Shown: positions 42,781-57,300, counted from the first letter of the stretch. The stretch: DNA of 64,000 nucleotides from Schistosoma haematobium (GCF_000699445.3 NC_067202.1:15529924-15593923), one strand, 5' to 3'. Made by a program: numbers and translations. Notes: generated by a model not told the origin, from the letters alone.

Positions 42781-42904
42781 GAAAAGTCAGTCATAAATAG
42801 CTCAGTAGTTAAATTTCCAAATACAGTCATTTAGTTAAGCATATTCAACGTAGAACTTGGAACACATATATGTATATTGTTTCAAACTGACATTACTTAT
42901 ACAA

Positions 42905-43100
42905 CGATTGAGATGCAAGAAGCATTAGATAACTGTTTCGTCCTAGTGTGGCATTCCTCAACAGTATGCATCTAAGGTCCCCTAACGAGCACTGGGACCA
43001 AAATCTTCAGCTCTTACAATGAGCAATCAACCCTTACACCATTGAGTCGGCATCCGATGCTTCGCATGTCTAATTCCGATCCATTAATGATTGGAAAAAA
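42905..43100 (-). repeat. family B SINE, minus copy
   Basis: GATAACTGTTTCGTCCTAGT, GGCATTCCTCAACAGTATGC, then the complement of the tRNA-like region to CATTGAGTCGGCATC. Together with 39280-39610 it forms an inverted pair of the same derived subtype, 3.3 kb apart. Confidence 0.75.
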
Positions 43101-43589
43101 TTGAAGTTTACTTAACAATTATTGGACGAATCCCATAAATTTTAAATTCTAAAGGAGGAATACAGGGTTTGTTAACAAGTCAGTTTTACTTCATCCAATA
43201 ATTCCTGGACATACATTTTTAATACTAAAGGAAATGTTCCATTCGATGATTTTCTTTTCGAGCACCGAAGTGAAATTCTCATCATAAAACAACTGAAAGA
43301 ACTCAAGTAATTGATATTTTCGCTAGTGAAATCCCTTTTGGGTCAGTTTTTCGTCGTTAGCTAATTAACGCTTCAATGAGGAACTGTTATTTTTATCTCT
43401 TATCACATGACTGACAAACCAAAGAATAAACTTCAATTTGTGAGACAGATTTAATGATGTTATCATTATTAGTAAAGGTCTGATTAATGTTCAGCAGTGT
43501 TTCTGAGTTCTGTGAGAATCCGCCAAGTAGCACCTTTTTAACACATGTTTTACGGAATAGATGGATTGTGGCTAATGGCAAAAGTTATG

Positions 43590-43910
43590 GTGTGTATAAT
43601 GTCCTATTTTCGACTCGCCAGTTGAATGTATCTTTATGCAAGTGCTAATGTACACACCTAGGCCTGAACTAGGTACATTTTGCTTTAAATGCCAATCATG
43701 TTATCCACTCAGAAATTACAAACGCTTATTACTAACTTTATATCTGTTGAACACGTTAGTAGCTAGCTGGACTCAGTAGTTAAGTAGATGACGCGTTAAC
43801 GTCCGAAGTGAAATGTATTATATTCCATTCCCATTGTGAAAATCGGTACTAGGATGTAAAAGATACATACAACTGATGAGACTCACACTCGAACTTTATC
43901 GCACTATTCA
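43590..43910. repeat. family C inverted pair, strongly decayed
   Basis: Minus trace TGTCCTATTTTCGACTCGCC-AGTTGAATGT (43598-43627) and plus trace ATACAACTGATGAGACTCAC (43868) flank tRNA-like remnants. No intact core. Confidence 0.5.
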
Positions 43911-44091
43911 TCACAATCTATCTATTCTATCAAATTGATATCAATCAGTGAAGGTAGACAGTAAACATCATAGACCTGAGAGCAAGTTCCACCTTTTGAA
44001 AGTCTATTAAGTATGACATTTGTTTCGATATTCCAAAATGAGAACAGATTTCCATCCCAGAAACATTAGTCAATATAGTAAAGAGTCAACC

Positions 44092-44370
44092 TGTTAGCGG
44101 GACATAGATTGGATTAAAGCATGTTCCATGCACAATCGCGTTGGTGCATGCTAATTGGTTAATTCTTATCCAATCAGTGCTAGTGGATACATAGAGAAGA
44201 CTCTAGAATCTTCCCATATAAAAACTACTTCCATCTAACCTTTTTATTTGGAATATAATCTGCTTCCTGTTCAATCGTGTTCTGATTTGGGAACTTGTCG
44301 ACTGAATTGATGTCCAAGACTACTAAGCAATAAGAATAGCTGGGTTGTATAATAAGAGAGGATTATAACA
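44092..44370. mobile_element. solo LTR, second copy of the 26.3-kb family
   Basis: TGTTAGCGGGACATAG to TTATAACA, highly similar to 26345-26655 but with a deletion of about 35 bp after the TATAAAAACTA box. The flanks CAACC and CAATC are a 5-bp duplication with one mismatch. Lies between ZDHHC and WDR25. Confidence 0.82.
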
Positions 44371-44399
44371 CAATCGATCAATCAATCAATCTGTCACAC

Positions 44400-45583
44400 A
44401 AACACCAATATGATGCAATAAATCAATTACTATTCAATTGTAAATAATAAATTTTTTTTAAAAAATCCTTCTCATAATACAAACTACTGCTCTGTTGTTA
44501 CACAACAACAACATCATCATCATCATGATCATCAAAATAAATAGTCTGTTCACGTATTATGATAATTGATCACCGCAAGATTATTTAGATAATAAATAAT
44601 ACAATATTTGTACACAAAGAATAGAATATGAAGTGTGTTAAATGTAATAGAATGACAAAGTACATCTATATTGTCAAAGAAATCAATACACATTAATAAA
44701 AGAAGAAAAAAAGAGAAAAAGAACAACAACAAAAAAGAAAAGAACAATCAAAGATAAAGTAAATAAATAAAAAAAAAGAAGTCAAAATGATTATCAAAAT
44801 TAATCAAATATGAAGTAAATAGAATCATCAAATATATATTTATTATTAATAATATTATATCATTAGATAACAATGATTAAATGAATAAAGATATAAATGG
44901 GATAAACATTCATTGATTATTATATCCAAAAGGGTAAACTACTCTATATCCTATATATGCGCTTCAGTTCTGAACATTCAATTACTGTATGTAAATAAAT
45001 AAGGATAGAATCATTATAATCTTTCATTGAACCATATAATATTTCCAATAAGCTAACTGATCCTAGTTCATTATAAATCTGTGATAATCCCTATCTATCT
45101 ACACCCACAGACATATACACGCACACACACACACAAAAGGAGAACAAACAGAGGATAAGCTAACACTACAAACAATCTATTCATTTTGGGCAATTGAAAT
45201 TTTCACAATCATGATTGATATAAATGGAAAAGTATACAAACATTAGTAATATGTATACATATGTGTAATAGTAATGTTATTATTATTATTATTATTATTA
45301 TTAGAAAAATAATGTGTAAATTCAGCAGAATGTATAATGTTTAACAAACATTCAATACAAAACCAACTTACATAATGAATCAATTCAAGAAGAAGAAAAT
45401 GATAACGTTTGAACAACGAAAGAAAGAAAAAAGAAGAAGGAGGGGGGGAGGAGGAGGAGGAGAAATAATACAAACATCATTTACAGATAAATAGAGACAG
45501 TGAGGGTTAACAACCAAACACACAGAGACAGAAAAACAAAAACAAAATACTGAATTTCATTATTTAATTTTATAATAATATCA
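44400..45583. other. ZDHHC 3' UTR / intergenic, simple-sequence rich
   Basis: AT-rich with several short tandem repeats: (CAT)n near 44512, (ATT)n at 45276-45303, (CA)n at 45118-45136 and (GGA)n at 45440-45462. The 3' UTR of the ZDHHC gene must begin at 45583. ATTAAA on the minus strand near 45565 could be a poly(A) signal, but this is weak. Confidence 0.5.
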
Positions 45584-48500
45584 CTAATAATGATTGTTTG
45601 AAGAGCTGGAAGAAGAAACACTATCGGTTTCAGGAGAAAATGAAGAAGCTGTAGTGAGTGGTGTTGATTTATTATCAATTCCATGGTGATGATGATGATC
45701 ATTGATTGGAAGATTGTTGTTATTATTATTATTATTACAACTGTTGACAGAGTAATTTACATCATTAATAATATTGGATAAAGCAGTATAATATTTTGGA
45801 TAAGGCTTGAAAAGATATGAACATGGAAGTAGCCAAGAGTAAAATGGACCTACAAAAGAAAAAAATAATAATGAAACAATTAAAAATACATATATAAACG
45901 GTAGTTGTCTATTTTACATGATCATTATAGCAGCTATACAAGGAGTAATTCTATTCAACTTATTAACTGAATACAGATTCGTATAATTAGCTTTGAGCTA
46001 AACTCTAATTGTAAGAATTAGTGGTATTACCTGGTTACTCAAGCTTAATTAGGTAGAATGAGGTTTGAACCCGAGGCTAAATATCTTAAGGTTAAAACCA
46101 ATTGCAATTATCTAGTGTAATATTGTCTCTTTTATAATCCAAATGATTTATTACTGTACTTCTTTATTTACCATATAGTACACCTGCTAGAGAGATAACT
46201 AATACGTTAAGGCTTTTGACCTAACCCAGTTACTGAAACAGAGGTATGTGGTATGGTGTTTGAACCTGTAGCTAAATGTCTTAAAGTCAGAAGCCTTAAC
46301 TAAAAAGAGCCAGAGCTCTAGAAGGTGTACTGCATGATAAGTTAAGAAGTACAATAAGAAATAATTTGATTTTGAAAGAGACAGTATGAAACCACTTAAT
46401 GGTAATTAATTTTTTCTTTCAAAATTAATCGGTTTTCTCAATAAACGTAGATTTTACGTAATATAACAAAACGAAAAATGATTTAACGTAGTATGTCGCT
46501 GTTTTAAATCATACAGGGAATACTGTCAAAAGCGATTTATGGAGACAACTAAACTTTATATCACGTATGAGACAATTAGTCACATATGATACTGAAAGAT
46601 TGTTGTGAAATACCATACATTGATTAAAGTTCGACACGTAAGCCATGTTAGTTTTGTGGTCTAAAGATTAGGCGCTCCTCACGAGACCTGTACGTTCTAT
46701 AGACAATCCCTGACGAGGTGTTGTGGACGTGTACTGTTCCTGAGGAGACCCACATTGGGACGAAACAGCTGTTCAGTACTTACTGGTTGTCAGTGATTCG
46801 TTAACTAAGATTAATCGACTATGTGAATTAGAAAAGAAATATTCACTTGTATTAAAAGCACTATTCTACAGTATTGACTACACCTTAGAAAGTAATCAAA
46901 TCAGTGGATTGATTATAGTTTAACTAGAAACAATTACAGTCAAACAAGTTCAAATTAACCAGACGTTTTTCTATAAAAGGGTTATTTATCTTAAAAAAAT
47001 ATCTATATGATATCAGATAATCGGTTTCTAATGTGTGACATAGGAAATATAATAAAGTACACGACAGATTGTTAAATGAAAAGTCGAAGCTATATATATA
47101 TGATTTAAATTACTGAGATTTTTATAAATATGTATTTATTTATTTATTTGAACACATAAACATTGGTACAAAGGAACACCGAATACATATGCTCCACAGT
47201 TGGTTCATACGCCATTTGTTTCTTCAGGATGCTGAAGCCGATAAGCACCATTGGTTTTTTGAATTAGGGTTTTCCAACTCCCTTAGGTGGAATCTCCGTG
47301 TCCACCAACCCAGTTAAAACGCCGGACATTCGGTTTTCGTCCTGTCTCTATTTCGCAAATAACACTCTCCCTATGAGAAGGTAGTGAGTAGGACTTCTCT
47401 GACAGTGACTGTAAATGCGTGGTCATGTGAGAGCATTTCGAGAGGGAGAGCTGACTCCCTACCCTCGGCCGTACTAAGGCATTTTGGGGCCAAATATGTA
47501 ATTTGTTATAACTGGACGAGCATCAGAAAAATTAGAATTATTTTTCGGATTATTATTACTTATATTTTATTGTGTACTTAGTAGGTAACTGTATTATTGT
47601 ATATCAATATTTTCCTTATAGTAAGCTTCGAGTGGACCAATTAATTGTCATTATACGTCTTTCTATACCATAGTTATCAATCATTATGTTACTGTTTGCT
47701 TCGCTCTCTACCATTTACGGCATGATTATGTTCAAAGTATGGTTTCCTATTTTATGTGCTGTGTGATCTGAAAATTCGAGTATACAGACTAATGCATGTT
47801 TGAGATGGTTTTAGGTTGGGTTGGGTGACTGAAATATACATATGATAGAAACTGACTGCTGATTTTTCTTGAGACTCAAAGAAGGAGATAGAGAAAAAGC
47901 TTGAGGATAATATAGCAGACCAATAATAGAGGAGCTTAATTTGGCTTAAGGTTAGTTGTGTTTGTTTGTCAGAACACAAAATCGGTCAAGTCAAGGACGT
48001 TAGATTATAGAAAGAATAGTAGAAGCGGTGTGGTGTGTGCTACTGATGTCGACAGATATGAGTAGTATGTGTCACCAGTCGAAAGTGGAATGCCGGGCAG
48101 CAGAAGGTTGAGAAAAACGAAGAGATGAGGTTGAGAACAAAGAGTGATTGATAAAAAACCCAAGGAATAACAAACTCCGAGACAATTGACGGATATTTTG
48201 CAAATAAAGTATTTACTGTATGGTCCTCAGATTTTACCAAGATATTCTGTAATGTTGTATCAAAATACATTTGATTGTCCCCACTGGTGTTCTCATTCAC
48301 GACAGTGGACCAGAAAAGTAATTAGAATTAAAATTCTGTTTGGTAAACTAAGCACAGGATATCGATTAGCATCTAGAATCATAATCTAATTTCATTTACG
48401 ATGTCTTCTGCTTCTCAATGTTATGTACCAGTGCTATCTTTTCAAATCAGTTTATAAGGGAAATATTTTCTAATTCTCCTGAATAGTTGTAATGCCATTT

Positions 48501-50060
48501 TGGACAACATTTTCTGATGACTTTTTCCTACCTATATGAAGTTTTACACACTGATAGCAATTCCAATATGGTTGATTCGTAGACTGACTAGAAATACTTA
48601 AAACGTAACTATTAATGGGGGAGTGTTTTGGAAAATTACAGTTCATATTGTTATAAATTTAATGTGTAACAAACAATATGGCAAAAATTGTATCTAACCA
48701 AATGAAGTAGTGACCCTGTGGTTAAAAAATTACTAATTTTTCAAGCAATATATGACAGTTTGGGCAGTCTAGCAGGTGGTATATGAACACTAGCCTTTAT
48801 AATACAAGTCAAGTAAACAATAAACATGGACTTGGTAAATGAATAACAGTAGGACAAATGATTGGATTCACTTTGATGTTTGAATTGTATATAACAGAAA
48901 AACTGCATAGTAATTTAAATTTGAGAATAAAATTTTCCGAAAAGTCGGATATTTTAAATAGAATGTGACTAGTAAGTTTGGTGCAAAACGTGCATATTTT
49001 CATATTTGGGACTCATCAGCTGGATGTATATGCATTTCAAAGTTTATATAGTGAACATCAACAACTCTAAGAATCAGGTACATCCAACTGATGATTTCCA
49101 AATAGGACAAAATACGAGTCCTGGATTTTATTGTTAATCACAGCCTATCTCTTCTAGATAAACTTGTGACAATGTGTAACATCGAGATAAACTGCATGTA
49201 AAGTACATTTCAAAATATCAAGAATGGGATAATCGAAACTTGTATAAATTAAATCCACTCTTTTAAAACTTGAAATAGTTAGGTTTTGAATCAGAATAGA
49301 CCTCGAAATCTCAACGCTATTTGATTGATAGTCACAAAAAATTCTTCTCCACCTAGGTACGTACTTTACTGAATGCAAATGATTGAAGAGAACAAGTTGA
49401 TTGCAGTAATTTCGCCAAAACAAATTGCACTTGTTCAGTGAGTAAAATAAGTGAACTTAGATATGAATTTGTGTTTTTCTAAATGAAAGACCATATTCAA
49501 AACACTATAGTATTTCTATGTAAATGATTTAAAAAAAGATTTTATTCGAATGGATATGAATTGTAAGCAATAAAAAAAAGTAATAATAACTTATTACTAC
49601 TGACCACTTCCAAAAACCTCACGAAACAGAGTCAATTTGGATAATTTACGACGAAATCCTCCACTACCAACACCACCGTTACCACCACCATTTGGATAAG
49701 CTTCTGTATCGGATGAAGAATGTGGAATATTACCCGATAGCCAAGCTTCAACTGCTGTTGTATCTTCAACGATCGACTTGTACTGATTCATAAACAATAT
49801 TGTAGTTCAGTAGGATTATGTAAGGGAAAAAAGAGAAAGGCATATTTAAATGTGATCGAGATTTTCCCATCATTCGACTCAATACTCAATTGATACACTT
49901 ATTTATTTATTATTTGAACACATAAATATTGGTACAATAGGGCATCAAATATATATGCGTCCCACAAAACAATGAGAATTTAAAGAGAAGGAAAAAGAAA
50001 AAAAGGGGCGTAAAAGAAAAAAAAGAACAATGACGACCAGATAAGTGTAAAGTAGTGCAC

Positions 50061-50154
<94 letters not shown>

Positions 50155-53100
50155 GGGGGAAACGGAAAGGTACAACCAGAGGAAATCTTTCAGTTAAGAA
50201 AGATAAAACCACTTTTCATGAAGAAAGTAAAAGAAGGTTACAGCAGGATCGCCACTGGTTTATATTCCGAGCCATATCTGACAACGTCTCTAGCCACTGT
50301 GTGGCACCATCTCTCAGACCCCAACCAGGGAGTCGTGAAGGACCAACACAAGCCAGTCCTTTGTAGCTTTTTTCATACCACGACACCATGTCATACACTG
50401 GCCACCTCTCCGCTTTTTCCAACCAGTCCCAGAGTCGGCAAATAATGCACGACGTGGAATTCTCTGGGACAACCTACGAAGTATGACGGAAGCCAATGGC
50501 TTGGACGCAATCGGAAGTAGACCTATCCCCGATAGTTGTTACAGGAACGACGTGAACCCTTTTTAAGGATAGGGAGAACTATCGACTCATTCCATGACGT
50601 TAGTACACTATGGTTCCCAGGCCTTTGAAAACAACACAGTCAGTTCCTTAGTCAGAAAGTCACCACCATCTTTAAAAAGAGCCGGAGGTAAGTTATCTGG
50701 GCCCAGTGATTTGTAACGCTTCAAGAGTTGGAGTTCCTTGCGGACTTCCTCCTCATTTGGTGGATCAGTCGTCACCGGCCATGGAGGGCAGGACAGTCTG
50801 GCCGATGTTGCCGGAGTAGCAGGCCAGTTGAACTGCCCTTCGAAAAATTCTGCCCATCGTCCAAGACGTCGATGGATGTTAGTGATTGGCATCCCATCAT
50901 CCTCGCAGATTGTTTCACTCACACCAGACTTCTTGCTGCCAGTGGCTCGGATGAGCTGGAAGAGCTTCCGGTAGTTACCAGATGCAGCTGCTGCTTCCAG
51001 CTCATTAGCACGCTTCGACCACCAGGCTTCTCGGTCCTTACGCAAGCTTTGCCCAATTTCCTTACGTAACATCCTTCGTTTATGATCAAACTCACGGTCA
51101 CCCGGAGTAGACCGACGGGCTTCAATGAGTTGTAAGGAACCTGGAGAAACCCAGTGCTTAAAAGCGGGACGTTTCGCAAACCCACAACTGATTGTACCTG
51201 CCATTTTCATGGCGTCAAGCAATTGCAACCAACGCTCATCTATACTTTTCGGTGGAGTGGTAGCTAGCCTAGAGGCTAGCTCGGTTCGATACTTACTTGC
51301 AACAGAAGTTGCAACCAACTTGCTGACATCAATCCGTTGGTGGCGGTCACTTCGTTGGCCACTGAAAAGTAAGGCAAGATTGGCGCAGACCAGGGCATGA
51401 TCAGAGTCCAGATAGGTACTTCAAAAGGAGCGGCAGTCTTGTACACAACCACGCCAGCGGTAGCTGATCGCGATGTGATCAATCTGAGTCTAGGCTTGAG
51501 ACGCAGAGGGAGGACGCCAGGTGGCACATCGGCGATGACTGTGCCGAAGGCAGTATCCCAACCCTCACAAAAATCGAATGATTTATATGGTGCATATCTG
51601 TTTGGTGCCTCCTTGTACCAATGTTTATGTTTTCAAATAACCTGGCAAAATACATATACACGAGATTTTTCCGAAATCATATGTCAAAATACATTTTATT
51701 GTACACAAGGTAAACTTTAAAATAAAAGTTTTGATATTTTTTCTAACAATCAAGTATTTCAACTGAAAGGATCGATTTATGTTGAAATGGAATGTTACGA
51801 TATTAAGATCAGAAATCCTTTCTAGAAAGAAAGTAATATTGTTTATATTGTCAAAAATAGAGTTAGAAAATTTAATGATTATTTTTTAATAGTTTTGTGA
51901 AGTTGAATCTATTGTTAGTTTGCTTTGTAGTACTCACCCACCCTACAACAATAAAGGAGACATATAACACATCCATACCGCGTTTGGAGACGACGTCTTT
52001 CTTTTGGTAGACAGTTGTTTTAAGTAATTTAATAGGTAGACGTTGTTTGCAAAGATCAATATTTATAAGTCTTTATCATTAAATCATCGTGGGAAGATTG
52101 TATTTCTGATTAGTCGGTGTTAAGACTGTGGGAATTACGGCAACCAAGTAGAGAGAATTGAAGCTAGATCTTATTTTAGTTCAATATATAGTGAATGTAT
52201 ATTAAGGACAGTGTTTATGGCCATTGAATTTATAAACTAGCCTAATGATATGGATTGAAACGTTAATGTAGAAAGCAATAAAACTTCGTGCAGACACAGA
52301 TCGATGACCAGATTGGCATATTGAATAAGCAGTATTAGGTATGTGCCTCATCGACCAAGCAAACTAGCTACCTAGATAAGCAGCAATCGATTCAACACAT
52401 TATACTGTTATCGTCGTCCGATAAATCAGTAAACTAGTCTATCATACAAATCGAAGGACGAAACTTAAAGACCTGGATGTTGTGTCGAAGGCTCAAACTG
52501 CTGAACCGTACACACAGACTAATGATAATTCAATACCTAGATTGGTTATAAGGATTTAAGGAGCTACATGTGTTGAGTAGCTCACTTATTCTGGAAGACT
52601 CATCAGTCCTCGTTCCGTGGTGCCTGACGAAATGTCCGCACAGACTCAGGTGTTCGAGTGGCTTTCCTCAACTTACGTCATTTGTGGCCTAGGCGAAATC
52701 TCAATCACTCCCAATCAACTCAACAGTCTACCTGCATTAACATTACTCTATGATTGTAAATCATGCTTTGTAGAAGTAGTAGACAAGTGTAAACTGCACT
52801 TTTTCAATCATAGGTATTTTCGAAGTATTGTTCGTGCCTCGTGCAACGATCGAGTGATGATCAGTGTTGAGAATAGAGGACAGGTAGGTAGGTATCTAAT
52901 GAAGAAGGGAAGTCGATTGATGAGATAGTGAATCTTCATAGACTGATATTGTTGAGATAAGTGTTATATACACCAAACCATTACCCAGCTCGATGTGTAA
53001 TAATTGGATAATATAGGAATAGTTTGTAAAATGACTAAGAATGCACAAACCAAAACGTTGTACCAGTCAGTTAATGAAATTATATACCACTGAACTAAAT

Positions 53101-54317
53101 CACATTGGTAGATGGAGACTATTTGGTTGGGAGTTACCTCGTAACTTCGACCAATGGTTAGGGAAGGTGAGTTACATCGATTAAAATTGATCACAATGGC
53201 ACAGATCCATTCACTCTTTATCTCTCTTTAGATTTTGAGCACTTTATTTACTTATTAAATACATAAATATTGGTAAAGAGGGACACCAAAATATATATAA
53301 AGGAAATAGACAAGTGATGCAACATAAATAAAAATGGATGTAACGGAATAGTTGTAAGTATAATTTGTGAAAATGAGTATTGAAGCAAGAATAACTTCTC
53401 AAGTTGTAGTGATTATCCGATTTGCGTGGGCTGGGGTACTGTATGGAAACCCAAACCGAAGAAGGTGGTTTTCTTAGGAGGCCTCACGTCCTAAACCTCT
53501 GACCTAGAGGTCTAATCCATAAGGCAGTGCAACAACGTAAGGAGATGCAGTCCCATAGTAGTCTGTGACCAACAATAGGTTCATACGCCACTTATTCCCT
53601 TAGGATCATGAAGCGCATATGCACCATTGGTTTGGAATCAGGGTTTTCCAACTCCCCTAAGTGAATCTTCCATATCCAACAACCCTGTTAAAGCCAGTGC
53701 CGGACATTCGCTTTTTGTCCTCTCAATTTCTTAAACAATACCCTCGCGACGAGAACGCAGTGAGTAGGACTTCCCTGGCAGTGGTTGTATACGCGTGGCC
53801 ATGTAGGAGCATTTCGAGACAGAGAAAGAGAGAGAGAGCGAACCTTTCCAACCCACTCTCGGATATACCATGGCATTTAGGGGAAGATCTTCAGTTCTAC
53901 TACTTTTTCATACATAACTTCTTCTCGAGCTGAATCCCTAATATTTAACCTTTCTTACTATTATTTGTGCTGCAGTTATCTCGATTAGTTTGATATTTAC
54001 CTTGTTGTGTTATCGTTGCTTCTGTATGCCGACGTGGGTTAGCATATATTTATGCAAGGCTCTGATGTTGTCTCCAACAGAATGTCCATTAAGTTTTCTA
54101 CTATGTTTTTTACAAAAAAAGGTAAATACTAATAACATTAACATATTTTCATATTATACAATTCATTATTTCAATTACCTGATCAGATAGAATAGCTAGA
54201 ATAAATAATCCAAATAGACAAGAGATTGCTACAAGTACAATTGTATGAGCACTGAATACAAAGAACAAACAAATAAAATAGTAAGAAAAGAAAATATACC
54301 ATAAATTTTCAAACGGA

Positions 54318-54355
<38 letters not shown>

Positions 54356-57300
54356 CATTAATACTAAATATCAAGTGTTCCATCGATAATCTCTTCTAAG
54401 TATACCCTTGGTAGATAACAAAAATGATGTCCTGAATGTCCAACTGTATGCGTATGTGTGTGCGCTATCTGTAACTGGCGAATTGATTAAAGGTAGAAGT
54501 ACTAACGATTGAATACTGGCTCAATGGTTTAAAGGTTAAGCGTTCGCTATGAAACCTGAATGGTTTTAGTTTTAATCAATAATCAATGGTGAGGTCGTGA
54601 GTAGGCACTGTTGAGGAATACCAATAATAGGACGAAAAAAACTATTGTTTCCTGACATCCAATGGTTGATCTAACTAAGGTAAATCCAACTATAAAATTC
54701 AACACCCTCCATTTCCCATACTAATATGATACTTTTGATCAGATAATTGTTGTCATGCATAAATGCGGAGAATCAATAAGCTAGAAAGGTGTGATTCAAA
54801 GCTTAGATGAACTGTAAGTAATTTACACGATATGTATCTTTCATATTAATTTCCGAAACTATTCCAACTAATTACCAAGTAAATTTTTTTAAAAACTCGA
54901 TAGCAGAAATGGGCAAACTATGTTTTTCATTAAACCTCCTACCTCCGAGATTATCTATAAATACACGTAAAACAAGGACTAGAAATGAAATAATTTTAAA
55001 ATATTTTAGGAAAACAGTCTTAGGAAACAATTCATAAAATAAGTTGTTTAGTGGTTTAAGTTTATTGAAATTGACTGTTTAATAAGCATGAAAAATCGCA
55101 TTTTTATTCCACTTTATCGGAATAAACCAAGACGTGGCACCAGTCTATAAAGTCGTTGATAGTTGGATTAAACCACGTAGGGTCCGTAGGATTATCGTAA
55201 TCAATGGTTAGAGAACTTGGGTGACATGATTCAGAATCATTCACAATGAAGCAGACATGTTCACTGATCGTTTTCCTCTAGAATCTTACCCCCTAAATCT
55301 CCTTATACCTTCTTTTTTTTTCTTTTTCTATGCCCAATCTTTTCTATTACTACTTCTACTACCGTGGAATTTAACTTGATAACATAATCTCGCTGTGCTT
55401 AAGTGATATAATAACTTGAACTGATGCATATGTGTCAAGTTCTACGTTGTGCATAATTGAATGATTTCTGAACTGACATAAACGTATGTGAAGGATATAA
55501 AAAGACTGACACTGTAGAGTGAACCTTACCTTATATATATAACATTAAAATTATTGTATTCTAAAACTAATTAAGTTAGTTAATCCGTAAACAATCCAAA
55601 ATAAATTTGGGCTACACATAAGTATATAGTCAGTCAAGAAGTATTAATCACAACCACGTAATAAACTTAATCACATCAAAATATCATTATTCCCACAGAT
55701 TAAAGTAAACAGACGATAATCCAACGTTGGTAATGTAAATTACGACAGACAAAGTTGATTTATAGTTACACAAAGGAAAAAAAATTTGTACAAAAGTTGA
55801 ACTTATCTCCTTGATCAAATTACATTTTTAACAATGATGAATACAGTGAGTACTTGAGAATTTTATTAGTAAATGATGCATATCAATAAATTAGTTAGGG
55901 AAACATTTTAGCGTTTTGTGAAGTCCGCCTAGCATTATCCGTATTCATTCAGCTTGTTAATAAAAATTTGCCCACTTCAGTGATCTACAGTTTATAAATT
56001 CAATAACAGTGGCAATGAAAAAGAAACACATTAAAAGATAGTATCTAATAAGAAAGTTTAGTATTCATTGCTTACACAACTACAACATCGGCATTAGACG
56101 CGTCTTCTTTTAAACCGGCCGAGATCATAGCACGACATATAAGTACCAGTATCAGAGCATATACACAAAGAATGCCTGAAATCAGAATACACAAAAAATA
56201 TAACATATTCTTTCTTAATAAAAATGTAGTTAATTAATCAGTCAGCATGTACAGACTAAAGTAGTCAGTTGTGAGCCATTTCGTTATTATGGTGTTAGAG
56301 ATAAAAATTCGGTTGACCGGGTAGGTGTGATGTGACTTGGACATACAGCCTAATTGACTGATTTAATCACAAAACTATCATTTCATACTTCGTTCCTTAG
56401 TCATTCCTTAATAAAATTATACACAAAATATTCGTTTCTTCAAAACTGGAGATACACAATCGTTGTGAAGAAATAGGAGGGGGGTGGAATGCATTCATAT
56501 ATATATATTTAATGGACAAGAACAGTGTATGATAGGATATGCGATTCAGTTAAAAATGCAACCGGAGATTTCTCGTAGTTAAGCATGAACCTCTCAATTC
56601 GACAAAATTAAATGAAATTAATGTAGGATCATCATTGATTTCTGTTCTGCTTCATATCTGACGATACCTCAAGTCATTACCGTGTACCACGTCTAGGACT
56701 CAAATTTAGTTTCTTCTAAAATTCTTCCTATATTATCCAATCATTAAATATCGAGCTGGGTAATGGTTTGGTATATGTAACACTTGTCTCAACAATATCA
56801 GTCTATGAAGATTCACTATCTCATCAATCGACTTCCCTTCTTCATTAGATACCTACCTACCTGTCCTCTATTCTCAACACTGATCATCACTCGATCGTTG
56901 CACGAGGCACGAACAATACTTCGAAAATACCTATGATTGAAAAAGTGCAGTTTACACTTGTCTACTACTTCTACAAAGCATGATTTACAATCATAGAGTA
57001 ATGTTAATGCAGGTAGACTGTTGAGTTGATTGGGAGTGATTGAGGTTTCGCCTAGGCCACAAATGACGTAAGTTGAGGAAAGCCACTCGAACACCTGAGT
57101 CTGTGCGGACATTTCGTCAGGCACCACGGAACGAGGACTGATGAGTCTTCCAGAATAAGTGAGCTACTCAACAAATGTAGCTACTTAAATCACCTATTAC
57201 TTACAAGTGATATTTCACGTAACTAAATCATAATCTTTAATAAAAATGCAGGCCCATCACAATTAAATTTGTTACGTTACACAAACAAAATACGGACAGT

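Noticed and set aside
43393..43581. 62-codon minus frame with protein-like composition
   Set aside because: It overlaps decayed Sm-alpha sequence at its 5' side and has no convincing splice sites or family.
45276..45303. CRISPR-like or other short regular repeat arrays
   Set aside because: All short tandem repeats here are simple microsatellites without spacers; nothing prokaryotic is present.
49945..50175. 76-codon frame with a run of isoleucines
   Set aside because: It is the translation of the (TAA)n-(TTA)n microsatellite.
50728..51400. Plus-strand frames of 78-113 codons
   Set aside because: Shadows of the open 236-codon LINE linker on the minus strand.
52617..52928. 103-codon frame present twice (also 56816-57127)
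   Set aside because: The conservation is due to the inverted LINE duplication. The true LINE frame ([12 protein letters not shown]) is a different one and is broken.
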